64,000 nucleotides of DNA, taken from the NCBI RefSeq assembly GCF_002876705.1, contig NZ_MDAG01000001.1, positions 1 through 64,000 on the forward strand, given 5' to 3'. The position numbers were made by a program, and so were the translations under genes. The DNA is from Enterovibrio norvegicus_B. Lineage in GTDB: Bacteria; Pseudomonadota; Gammaproteobacteria; Enterobacterales; Vibrionaceae. The notes beneath the pieces were generated by a model, which was given only the letters and a program-made list of their open reading frames with translations, did no database searches and had not been told where the DNA came from. Each line of letters starts with the position of its first letter. The stretch's first letter is position 1. Shown piece after piece: positions 43,434-51,744 of the stretch.

Positions 43434-44733
43434 GGGACACACACTTTAAGAAAATCATCATCTACTCAGTTTCAATGCGCTGTGTACCTGAGCTCAAAAG
43501 CGTAGAGCGAAGATGAACATTGTATGGTTGGACGATATGCTTTTCGCATTGCTCAATGACTGACCACTTTAACTATGACAAAAGCACGCTCATCCCTTAT
43601 TAGTGTCGATGCCACCCCTTACTATCATTGCGTTTCTCGTTGTGTACGTCGTTCGTTTCTTTGTGGTTACGACGAACAGGCTCAGCAAAGTTACGAGCAC
43701 CGCCGAACATGGATTGAAAAGCGATTGTTAGCACTGGCGGGGGCGTTTTGTATTGATGTTTGCGCTTATGCCATCATGAGTAACCATTATCATCTGGTGC
43801 TTCATATCAATGCAGACAAAGCTAAAAGCCTGACTCAGCGTGGTGTTGTCGAGCGATGGCTGGCATTTCATCAAGGGCCTTCACTTATCCATCGCTTTAT
43901 TCAAGGCGATAGCCTCTCAGAAGCTGAATCAGAGCAATGTGGTGAGATAATAGAGGTTTGGCGAGAGCGGTTAATGTCAATCAGTTGGTTTATGCGGTTA
44001 TTGAATCAACACATCGCCTCAGAAGCCAACCGAGAAGACAAATGCACCGGTCACTTTTGGGAAGGGCGGTTTAAAAGCCAAGCATTACTCGATGAAAAAG
44101 CCCTTGCGGCTGCCATGGCCTATGTGGATTTAAACCCTGTTAGGGCTGCGATTGCAGCCACACCAGAAACGTCCGATTTCACGAGTGTCAAAGCGCGAAT
44201 TAACGCTATTGAAAATGATAAAACCGCCACAGAAGGATTGTTCCCCTTTGTAGGAAACCCAAGAGAAAACATGTCAGAGGGTATTCCTTTTCGGCTGATG
44301 GATTATCTAGAACTTGTCGATTGGACTGGTCGCCAATGCCGAGAGGATAAGCGTGGTCAAATTGATAGCCGAACGCCTCCAATACTCAACCGCTTAGGGT
44401 TTGATTCCGCTGAATGGCTTGATGCCTACAAACATGCTGAAAAAGGAACTCTCATTGGCACAGAGTCATCCATTAAGGGCGCTTTATCTTTACTCGGGAG
44501 AAAGCGACTTTGCGGATTTCGACTCCCAGCCACCTAGAATGACCAAAACCAGTTCCGATTTTTGAATGACCACCTTACTGGTGGTTTTCGCCTTCCTGCA
44601 AAACACCCATTCCCAGTAATTTCAGCGGGTTCTTCTACTTTCCTGCCTAAAACCTAGGGGAAGAGTGTTATTTGGGCATAATGGCAGAAAAACAATTAAT
44701 GTGAATTTCTGCCATATTAAGTGTGTGTGTCCC
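43434..44733 (+). mobile_element. RAYT element, copy 2 (complete)
   Basis: The left end GGGACACACACTTTAAG (43434-43450) and the right end TTAAGTGTGTGTGTCCC (44717-44733) form an imperfect terminal inverted repeat. It encloses one intact transposase gene. Its right end lies inside an attC site, leaving only the first half of that site. Confidence 0.7.
43575..44537 (+). CDS. REP-associated tyrosine transposase (RAYT)
   Basis: A 320-residue transposase close to the copy at 16661 along its full length. It has HUH residues 71-73 (SNHYHLVLHI), and the likely catalytic Tyr in AAAMAYVDLNPVRA. The leader before both genes (GAAGATGAAC and GATATGCTTTTCG) is also conserved, showing that the mobile unit extends upstream of the gene. 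It appears intact and could act on the broken copies in trans. Confidence 0.92.
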   Translation: MTKARSSLISVDATPYYHCVSRCVRRSFLCGYDEQAQQSYEHRRTWIEKRLLALAGAFCIDVCAYAIMSNHYHLVLHINADKAKSLTQRGVVERWLAFHQGPSLIHRFIQGDSLSEAESEQCGEIIEVWRERLMSISWFMRLLNQHIASEANREDKCTGHFWEGRFKSQALLDEKALAAAMAYVDLNPVRAAIAATPETSDFTSVKARINAIENDKTATEGLFPFVGNPRENMSEGIPFRLMDYLELVDWTGRQCREDKRGQIDSRTPPILNRLGFDSAEWLDAYKHAEKGTLIGTESSIKGALSLLGRKRLCGFRLPAT

Positions 44734-44734
44734 G

Positions 44735-44807
44735 TTAGTTGCTTCTGAAACTAAAGGAAAACTGACAACGCCGAGTGTAGCTAATCGTGTTGATGCATTT
44801 GTTATAT
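44735..44807 (-). other. Truncated attC (first half only)
   Basis: On the minus strand it starts ATATAAC, continues AAATGCATCAACACGATTAG and runs through the central loop as in the attC sites at 14870 and 15749. It is then cut by the RAYT right end GGGACACAC. R' and the second arm are missing. Confidence 0.8.
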
Positions 44808-45770
44808 TTATGATATGCGATATATATTTTTCAAGTACCAATCAGCTGTGACTCCTTGATGATTAGTTGTAGATGTAAGACTAGCCATAACATTAGATTT
44901 AACGTTTATATTTTGGTCTTGTAATCTCGAAATATCTTCATGAGTCAAATCGACAATTACATGCTGGCCAACAGAAAAATCAAATAATCCAATTTCCATT
45001 GGTTCATCTAAATCAATATCTACCACACTAAATAAACCTACCCTTTCAACTTGTGACCCACTATCAGCAATTGCGATATCCTTTCCGAATTCGCTAGCCA
45101 TGAAATACCTTAATTTCATTGTGAATTCTTCAGCGTTAAGGGTATCACCAAAAGAAGTCTGGTTTGCCATTTGACGACCAAAGTCTTCGATTATACTAGT
45201 AGTTAAATAACCTAACTTATACTTACCATTTAAAGATGAGAAAAGTTCTTTGTAAATCGACTTTAAGTCATTAATACAATTAACTGCTTCAACTTTTAAA
45301 TCATCACGTTTTTGTGATTTAAAACCATCATTAAAATGTAGGCAATTATTTCTTACTTTACGAATGGTATCGAATTTATTATGGATTGAAGCTGAGATTA
45401 CACCTAGTTCTTTCAACTTCTTGGTACGCTCAAATTGAGATTGACTAGTTAATTCTTGATGTCCCTGCTTTTCCGCAAAATATTTGCACAAGTCCTCACC
45501 AGCAACCCCAACTAACGCGATTGTACTAAAGTATGCACCAATGGAATAGGTTAACTCAGCTTCTTTAATTAATCGGATGAAATCACCGGTTTCATCAACT
45601 ACCCCTATATTCTCGATCTCCCATTTTCTTTCAACAACATTATCTATCTCTGAGTTTATCCATTCTTGAAAGGAATACTTATATGCAGCTTTATCTCTTT
45701 CAATTAATGCCTCAGTTTCCACGATATTAAATTTATTATAGTCAAACTTTGTACAATCAAAATATCTCAT
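44808..45770 (-). CDS. Cassette gene R2: protein with HEPN-like motif
   Basis: A 320-residue protein with a helical middle part. Residues 140-145 (RNNCLH, in IRKVRNNCLHFNDGF) match R-x4-H of the HEPN superfamily, similar to DUF4145-type proteins. The C-terminal 120 residues are strand-rich and unrecognised. The stop touches the half attC and the start follows the attC of the previous cassette by only 16 bases. An antiviral or RNA-directed role is plausible, not shown. Confidence 0.65.
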   Translation of the reverse strand: MRYFDCTKFDYNKFNIVETEALIERDKAAYKYSFQEWINSEIDNVVERKWEIENIGVVDETGDFIRLIKEAELTYSIGAYFSTIALVGVAGEDLCKYFAEKQGHQELTSQSQFERTKKLKELGVISASIHNKFDTIRKVRNNCLHFNDGFKSQKRDDLKVEAVNCINDLKSIYKELFSSLNGKYKLGYLTTSIIEDFGRQMANQTSFGDTLNAEEFTMKLRYFMASEFGKDIAIADSGSQVERVGLFSVVDIDLDEPMEIGLFDFSVGQHVIVDLTHEDISRLQDQNINVKSNVMASLTSTTNHQGVTADWYLKNIYRIS

Positions 45771-45786
45771 AACTCACCAAATAAAT

Positions 45787-45879
45787 ATAACGCCGCATTA
45801 AGGTGTGAGCGACGCTTGGCTATACTTGAGCGAAGCGAAAATGCCAAGTGTTGCGAATCACTCTTAAATGCTTCGTTAT
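45787..45879 (-). other. attC site of cassette R1
   Basis: On the minus strand it runs from ATAACGAAGC, which overlaps the stop codon of the preceding cassette gene, to GGCGTTATA. The arms TTAAGAGTGATTCGCAACACTTGGC and GCCAAGCGTCGCTCACACCTTAA pair well. It belongs to the same subtype as the site at 18054 (both contain AAGAGTGATTC and TCACACCTTAAT). Confidence 0.9.
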
Positions 45880-46754
45880 CTTAATGATTTTCGACCAAAC
45901 CTATCATAATCGTGAACTATAGCTTCAAAGAGCTTAGACTCAAGTACTTTATCCGGATTATCAATCACATACTTTTCGATTTTAGCCAACTGATCCGCTG
46001 GAATTTGTTCGTATAGTTCAGATGTCTTGTTTGCAGCATCCATAATGTAGCTGTCAAAGCCGTCAGGAAATACGTATTCTCGAGGGGACATAGTCCCGCC
46101 ACTAATTGCCACCCGACTCGATCTCATTTCTCTTGATTGTTTACACTTAACAACACCAAGAATGATAAATGACGGAAGCTTCGTGTAAATGTAAGTGCCT
46201 TGTGAGTTACCCACAATATCCATGGCGGTCGCACGAAGGAAGTATCTATTTATATTGGTTGGTAGGTTATCAAATGAAGTCGATGCTATAACATCGAGGG
46301 GGTAGATATGCTGCTCAAATTCATAGAGATTAGAGGCTTTCCCCAGTAAAAAATCAGAGAGACCCTTTTCCGCAGTTGAAAGCATATCTAAATACTCTTG
46401 AGAGTGAGTTTCCTCGCTATTTTTGCTCCGGACATACGTTAAAGTACGCCAAGACAATGAGGCAGAAAATTTAGCTAACCAATCACCATAAGAGGTGGTC
46501 AAGCTAGTATCTTCGATATATGGGTAGAATATTTTCAGAGAAAATAAACGCTCCCATGTAGAAAACAAATCTTCGCACGAACCGCATAGCCAGTGCTCTT
46601 TGGCAAGATCTTGACGTCGTTTACTAACCTGATTCCCTTCTCGTAGATATCCGGTAATTGCTGTTTTCTTTAGCCATTTACCAATGAACTTGGGAATGAA
46701 GTGGCTTAATTCAAGCTCAGCTTCTTTTTTACACAGTTTACAAACGCCATGCAT
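45876..46754 (-). CDS. Cassette gene R1: HNH-like zinc-binding protein
   Basis: A 292-residue protein. The N-terminal CKLCKKEAELELSHFIPKF and the later WLCGSCEDLF give two CxxC pairs around a His, as in HNH/treble-clef nucleases of defence loci. The remainder is unrecognised. GGAGG stands ten bases before the ATG. It begins directly after the right 186-bp block and its stop overlaps an attC, so it is the first cassette of the right cluster. Nuclease activity is uncertain because the second catalytic His is not obvious. Confidence 0.7.
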   Translation of the reverse strand: MHGVCKLCKKEAELELSHFIPKFIGKWLKKTAITGYLREGNQVSKRRQDLAKEHWLCGSCEDLFSTWERLFSLKIFYPYIEDTSLTTSYGDWLAKFSASLSWRTLTYVRSKNSEETHSQEYLDMLSTAEKGLSDFLLGKASNLYEFEQHIYPLDVIASTSFDNLPTNINRYFLRATAMDIVGNSQGTYIYTKLPSFIILGVVKCKQSREMRSSRVAISGGTMSPREYVFPDGFDSYIMDAANKTSELYEQIPADQLAKIEKYVIDNPDKVLESKLFEAIVHDYDRFGRKSLR

Positions 46755-46775
46755 ACAATACTTACCTCCATTAAG

Positions 46776-46961
46776 ATAACAACTTATTAGCGGGCAACTT
46801 GCCCGTTTAGTCCAAAATCGGGATGCCCGACGAGTCAGTGCATACGTGTGTGGGTTTACGATTTAGCTGCATAAAATCATATGGTTAACATTAATAGATT
46901 GCAGCTTGAATGTAGAAATCGGGCGTCCCGTACTAAAAATGTGCAGATTTTCACTATATGC
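46776..46961 (-). repeat. 186-bp bracket repeat, right copy
   Basis: This is the inverted partner of 14183-14368. It is the same length, with matches at 39/42 outer and 57/61 inner positions. Differences in the hairpin GGGCAAGTTGCCC keep its symmetry. On the minus strand it ends in GTTGTTAT directly before cassette R1. No target-site duplication is seen between the outer flanks of the two copies. Confidence 0.8.
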
Positions 46962-47428
46962 ACTTTGCTGCTGGAAATACCAACGCACTTCGAGGCAAAA
47001 ACCTCTCAGGCTACCGCCCTTCACTTATCGGCACGCAACACGCCTTCACTGTCTGCATTTTTCGGCGCGAATGTACCACGAAGTGCATAAAGCAATACTT
47101 GATATTGATCTCACTGGAGCGCGAGTGGCGAATGTTCATACAGTCATTAGCGATTGGTGTTTTTTGAGTAAGTAGGAGAGGGCTGAAAGATACGTTTTGC
47201 AGGGCGCATTGCGTGTTTTGGCGCGTTGCGGAACGTCGCTGAACAGGCTCTGACAGCACTGTTCCTCTAAAAGCGCTATTCACAGCGTTATCTCACTCAG
47301 CTTCCCCCCAACCTTATCCCCAATTTCTGTGCATAACTCCCACGAAATCGATGGCTTCAATGGCTTAGGGATTGCAAGTGATTGTGTGACTTTTGTTCAA
47401 CTTTTTTCTGTTAGCGTCAGGCACAAAA
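46962..47428. other. Gene-free interval between cassette region and gnd
   Basis: About 470 bases. Short frames exist but lack ribosome sites and recognisable content. No integrase gene or fragment of one was recognised here, although an integron would place it beside such a block. Confidence 0.5.
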
Positions 47429-47454
47429 AAGGGCAGGATTCTCATCCTGCCCTT
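47429..47454 (-). terminator. Terminator of the zwf-pgl-gnd operon
   Basis: A perfect 11-bp stem AAGGGCAGGAT/ATCCTGCCCTT with a T-run on the minus strand, 45 bp past the gnd stop. Confidence 0.9.
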
Positions 47455-47498
47455 GGGTGTTTTTTCGCCTTGCTTAAAAGGCGATTTGCATGCGGTGC

Positions 47499-48947
47499 TT
47501 ACACGTCGTAGGTGGTAGACGAGATGTTGCCGCCTGTGCCAGTCCAGTTAGTGTGGAAGAACTCGCCACGTGCTTTGTCCGTGCGCTCGTAAGTGTGCGC
47601 GCCGAAGTAGTCACGTTGTGCCTGAATCATGTTCGCTGGAAGGCGAGCGGTGGTGTAACCGTTCAGGAAGGTCAGTGCAGATGACATACATGGCATTGGT
47701 AGGCCGCTTTCGAACGACTTCGCCACCACTTTACGCCATGCTGGCAGGCTGCCTTGTAGGATGTCTTTGAAGTACGCATCAGTGCCAAGGAACGGCAGTT
47801 CTGGGTTCGCTTCAAACGCATCACGGATGTTGCCAAGGAATGCGCTACGGATGATACAACCGCCACGCCACATGAGCGCCACGTTGCCGTAGTTCAATTC
47901 CCATTTGTTGGCTTCAGACGCTTCGCGGATCAGCATGAAGCCTTGCGCGTAAGAGATGATTTTAGATGCAAGCAACGCTTGGCGTAGGGCTTCTAGCCAC
48001 TCTGACTTGTCGCCTTCAACCGGCTGAATTGGGTTGTCGAATAGCTGTGCCGCTTCAACACGTTGGTCTTTCATTGAAGACAATACGCGAGCGAACACTG
48101 ACTCGGTGATCAGGGTCAATGGAATGCCCAGATCAAGTGCGTTGATGCCTGTCCATTTGCCGGTGCCTTTTTGGCCCGCTGCATCCATGATTTTCTCAAC
48201 CAGTGGTTCACCGTCTTCGTCGCGGTAACCCAAAATGTCAGCAGAGATTTCGATCAGGTAGCTGTTTAGCTCAGTGTTGTTCCACTCAGCGAAGGTCGCT
48301 TGCATTTCATCATGCGACATACCTAGGCCTTCTTTCATGAAGTGGTAGGCTTCGCTGATCAGCTGCATGTCGCCGTATTCGATACCGTTATGAACCATTT
48401 TCACAAAGTGGCCTGCACCTTCACGGCCAACCCAATCACAACATGCTTCGCCATCGTCAGTTTTCGCTGCGATTGCTTGGAAGATAGGCTTCACGAACGG
48501 CCAAGCTTCTGGGCTGCCGCCCGGCATGATAGAAGGTCCGAAACGTGCGCCTTCTTCACCACCAGAAACGCCCGTACCCACGAAGTGGATGCCTTTTTCG
48601 CGTAGCTCTGCAACGCGGCGGTTGGTGTCTGGGTAGTTGGTGTTACCGCCATCAATGATGATGTCGCCTTCGTCTAGCAGCGGCACAAGTGCGTTGATGA
48701 ACTGATCGACAACATCGCCAGCGCGAACCATCAGCATCACTTTACGTGGTGTTTCAAGCTTGCTTACCATGTCTTCTAGCGAGGTTGCACCCACAATGTT
48801 GGTGCCTTTTGCTGGGCCTTCAAGGAACTCGTCCACTTTGGCAACAGTACGGTTAAAGGCAACGACTTTGAATCCGTGGTCGTTCATGTTCAGGATCAGG
48901 TTTTGACCCATCACGGCCAGTCCAATTACTGCAATATCGGCTTTCAT
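47499..48947 (-). CDS. gnd: 6-phosphogluconate dehydrogenase
   Basis: A 482-residue decarboxylating 6-phosphogluconate dehydrogenase that yields ribulose-5-phosphate, CO2 and NADPH. The Rossmann motif is GLAVMGQNLILNM. The substrate site has GTGVSGGEEGARFGPSIMPG (catalytic region), with Lys and His in GAGHFVKMVHNGIEYGDMQ. Length and motifs are standard. It is the third gene of the operon, 10 bp after pgl. Confidence 0.96.
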   Translation of the reverse strand: MKADIAVIGLAVMGQNLILNMNDHGFKVVAFNRTVAKVDEFLEGPAKGTNIVGATSLEDMVSKLETPRKVMLMVRAGDVVDQFINALVPLLDEGDIIIDGGNTNYPDTNRRVAELREKGIHFVGTGVSGGEEGARFGPSIMPGGSPEAWPFVKPIFQAIAAKTDDGEACCDWVGREGAGHFVKMVHNGIEYGDMQLISEAYHFMKEGLGMSHDEMQATFAEWNNTELNSYLIEISADILGYRDEDGEPLVEKIMDAAGQKGTGKWTGINALDLGIPLTLITESVFARVLSSMKDQRVEAAQLFDNPIQPVEGDKSEWLEALRQALLASKIISYAQGFMLIREASEANKWELNYGNVALMWRGGCIIRSAFLGNIRDAFEANPELPFLGTDAYFKDILQGSLPAWRKVVAKSFESGLPMPCMSSALTFLNGYTTARLPANMIQAQRDYFGAHTYERTDKARGEFFHTNWTGTGGNISSTTYDV

Positions 48948-48957
48948 TTATTTCTCC

Positions 48958-49698
48958 TTAGGCCAGCTCTTTCGCTGCGTCTGAATCTAAATACCACTCG
49001 GTTGTGCCCGCTTTTGAGCGAACATGTGCAGCAGGGTAGGCCTCTGCCGCAGGCGCGCTTTCAGCAATCTCTTTTAGGACGGCTGCTTTGCTTGCGCCTA
49101 ACACCAAGTAGGTGATGCGTTTTGCGTTTTCCAAAAGGTGCGCGGTTTTCGACACACGGAGCTGATGGCTCTCTGGGTGTGACGCGATGGTCGCGATCTC
49201 TGTGGTTTTGTAATCTGTTTTGCCAGGGAACAACGAGGCGGTGTGGCCATCTGTGCCCATGCCAAGCATGATCCAATCGAAAGCAGGCACGCCTTCTTGA
49301 TCCAGTGAACCTTCAGCGTTCGGAATGGTGTCGAACATTTCTTCCGTAAAGCGAATGACTTCGGCAGCTGCGAAATCTTCACCACGAATGCGGTGAATGT
49401 TCTCGGCTGGGATTTGGATGTGATCAAACAATAGGCCTTTGGCTTGGCCGTAGTTGCTTTGCTCGTCTTCTGGTGCCACGCAACGTTCGTCGCCCCACCA
49501 GAAGTGCAAGTTTTGCCACTGAATACTGGTGGCGTAATCAGACGCTGCCAAGTAGCTGAAAAGCTGTGATGGCGTGCTGCCGCCAGACAGGGAAATGTGC
49601 ACAGGGCGTTGCATTTCGCTGTATTCCAGCAGGCTTTTTGCTAACGCTTCGACGACCTGTTGGCTGTCGTCAAATACGCGGTAATTCATGTTACTCAT
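48958..49698 (-). CDS. pgl: 6-phosphogluconolactonase
   Basis: A 246-residue DevB/Pgl-type lactonase. The ATG at 49698 overlaps the zwf stop by four bases (ATGA), which supports this start over an upstream frame. Motifs: SGGSTPSQLF, WWGDERCV, and LGMGTDGHTASLFPG with the catalytic His. It hydrolyses 6-phosphogluconolactone between the zwf and gnd steps. Confidence 0.94.
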   Translation of the reverse strand: MSNMNYRVFDDSQQVVEALAKSLLEYSEMQRPVHISLSGGSTPSQLFSYLAASDYATSIQWQNLHFWWGDERCVAPEDEQSNYGQAKGLLFDHIQIPAENIHRIRGEDFAAAEVIRFTEEMFDTIPNAEGSLDQEGVPAFDWIMLGMGTDGHTASLFPGKTDYKTTEIATIASHPESHQLRVSKTAHLLENAKRITYLVLGASKAAVLKEIAESAPAAEAYPAAHVRSKAGTTEWYLDSDAAKELA

Positions 49699-51194
49699 AG
49701 TTCGCAATAATCCGTGCTTGCTAGGTTTTTACAAGGGAAGCGCCATGAACGATCTTCTTCATCAAGCAGTTCGTCGGCTTCTTTTGGCCCCCATGTCCCT
49801 GCGGCATAGCCGTATAGGTGCTCTGGGTTTTCCTTGTATTCCAAAATCGGTTGTACAAACTCCCAACACGCTCTCACGGCATCAGTGCGGGCAAACAATG
49901 TGGCATCGCCTTTCATTGAATCGAGCAATAGGCGCTCGTAAGCCGTTAGCATTTGCGTTTCTTCAAGCGTGTCGTAATGGAAGTCCATGGACACTTCTTT
50001 GGCTTTAAAGCCTGCGCCCGGTTCTTTCAAACCAAAGCTCATTTGAATGCCTTCGTCAGGTTGAATACGAATAATCAACTTGTTCTCAGGGGCATTCGCG
50101 CCAAACACTGGGTGCGGCGTTTTCTGGAAGTGAATCACCACTTCGGTCACGCGGGTTGGCAAACGTTTACCGGTGCGCACGTAAAACGGCACGCCGTTCC
50201 AACGCCAGTTGTCGATAAACATCTTCAAACCAACGTAAGTTTCGGTGCGTGAATCGTCTGCCACGCCGTTCTCTTGGCGGTAACCTTTTAGGTGTTCGCC
50301 ACGAACGTCAGATTCTGTGTATTGTCCCAATACCAGATTCTTCTGCAACTTTTCTTCGGTCAGTGGTTGTAGGCTATTCAGCACTTTTACCACTTCGTTA
50401 CGCATGGAATCTGCATTGATAACCGCTGGCGGTTCCATGCCGACCATAGCAAGCACTTGCAGTAGGTGGTTTTGGAACATGTCACGCACTGCGCCCGCGC
50501 CATCGTAATAACCGCCACGTTCTTCTACACCGAGGAATTCTGCCGCAGTGATTTCAACGTAATCGATGAAGTTGCGGTTCCAAAGCGGTTCAAACATGCC
50601 GTTAGCAAAACGGAAAACCAACAGGTTCTGGACGGTCTCTTTACCAAGGTAGTGGTCAATGCGGTAGATCTGGTGTTCAAGGAAGCAATCGTGGAGGTTT
50701 TTATCAAGCTCTTCAGCAGTGGCAAGGTCATAACCGAAAGGCTTTTCTACAATCAGTCGTTTCCAACCGTTGTCTTCGGTGTTCAAACCGTGCGCAGCCA
50801 GGCTGCTTGGAATGATGCTGTATAGACTTGGCGGTGTTGCCAAGTAAAACGTGGTGTTGCCACCGGTTTTGTATTGTACTTCGATGTCGGCCAAACGCGT
50901 TTTCAGCGTGGCGTAGTCATCGACGTTTGAGGTATCGATCGCTTGGTAATGTACGCGTTCCAAGAAGGCGTTCAATACGTCTTGATCGACTTTCTCGTTC
51001 GCGGTGAGCGATTCTTTAAGCTTTTGCTGGAAGTCCGCATCGGAGTAGTGCGTGCGGCTAACGCCTAAAATGGCAAACTCTTCTGAGAGCAATCCATTGG
51101 CATAAAGATGATAGAAGGCGGGAATCAATTTGCGGTGAGTCAAATCGCCCGAGGCCCCAAAGATGACGATACAATTATTTTCAGGCTTAACCAT
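49695..51194 (-). CDS. zwf: Glucose-6-phosphate 1-dehydrogenase
   Basis: A 499-residue enzyme that oxidises glucose 6-phosphate with NADP. The ATG at 51194 (MVKPENNCIVIFGASGDLT) places the Rossmann motif GASGDLTHRKL where expected. The active-site signature RIDHYLGKE holds the catalytic His. It is the first gene of the oxidative pentose-phosphate operon in the order zwf-pgl-gnd, usual for vibrios. Confidence 0.96.
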   Translation of the reverse strand: MVKPENNCIVIFGASGDLTHRKLIPAFYHLYANGLLSEEFAILGVSRTHYSDADFQQKLKESLTANEKVDQDVLNAFLERVHYQAIDTSNVDDYATLKTRLADIEVQYKTGGNTTFYLATPPSLYSIIPSSLAAHGLNTEDNGWKRLIVEKPFGYDLATAEELDKNLHDCFLEHQIYRIDHYLGKETVQNLLVFRFANGMFEPLWNRNFIDYVEITAAEFLGVEERGGYYDGAGAVRDMFQNHLLQVLAMVGMEPPAVINADSMRNEVVKVLNSLQPLTEEKLQKNLVLGQYTESDVRGEHLKGYRQENGVADDSRTETYVGLKMFIDNWRWNGVPFYVRTGKRLPTRVTEVVIHFQKTPHPVFGANAPENKLIIRIQPDEGIQMSFGLKEPGAGFKAKEVSMDFHYDTLEETQMLTAYERLLLDSMKGDATLFARTDAVRACWEFVQPILEYKENPEHLYGYAAGTWGPKEADELLDEEDRSWRFPCKNLASTDYCEL

Positions 51195-51684
51195 AATGCT
51201 ATCCCACTTGCCTGAGTCCGTCAGACAAGTCATTCATTTTTTAGTGCTAAAACTATAAACACTAAGGAAAAAAGTGATAGTCGGTTTTACCTATCAAAGT
51301 GATAGGCAGAACCCCGTTCTAATTGTGATGACACAACCCTTACATAGAACTATAGAGCGCCCGACACCCTTCTTGCTTTCAACGTGAATGCTATTTCATC
51401 ATTCTGCATCTTTCCTGCACAAACGCTGCGAGAAAAGTGTGCGAACAAGAACGTTGGCATATGACGTTCGATACGAAAGTAAGAGGGCATGAATTCGCTG
51501 TGAAAGCGTTTTCATCACGCCGCCGCGGGGATTTTATATGAAGTTGCTTCGAAAATCTGTCGTTTTCCAAAGACAAATTTTAGGAAACCGACACGTATAG
51601 GAGACTGAAAGTAAGGGGGGAGTTGCAGTAAAACTGGTATTCGACCCGGCTTGGGCTGAGACTTGAGCTTGAGAGAGGAATGAA
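51195..51684. other. Intergenic region upstream of zwf
   Basis: About 490 bases containing the zwf promoter region. Around 51256-51310 the sequence has the near-repeats AAGTGATAG and TATCAAAGTGATAGG, which could be a regulator site. No gene recognised. Confidence 0.4.
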
Positions 51685-51707
51685 AAAAGGCGCTAGATGC
51701 GCCTTTT
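51685..51707 (-). terminator. Terminator of the RTX gene
   Basis: The stem AAAAGGCG(C)/GCGCCTTTT with a short loop and T-tract on the minus strand. Confidence 0.8.
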
Positions 51708-51744
51708 GGAAGATCAGGATGTTGCTCATTTTGGTTTTGAGCAA

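Noticed and set aside
14183..46961. Reading the 32.6-kb interval as one composite transposon
   Set aside because: No transposase is tied to the 186-bp ends, no target duplication is seen at the outer flanks, and the interior holds core genes such as znuABC and yghU. I prefer an inversion or two separate insertions, but cannot exclude it.
46881..47175. Overlapping plus-strand frames of 69-89 codons near the right block
   Set aside because: They overlap each other and the 186-bp block, lack ribosome sites and show no domain.
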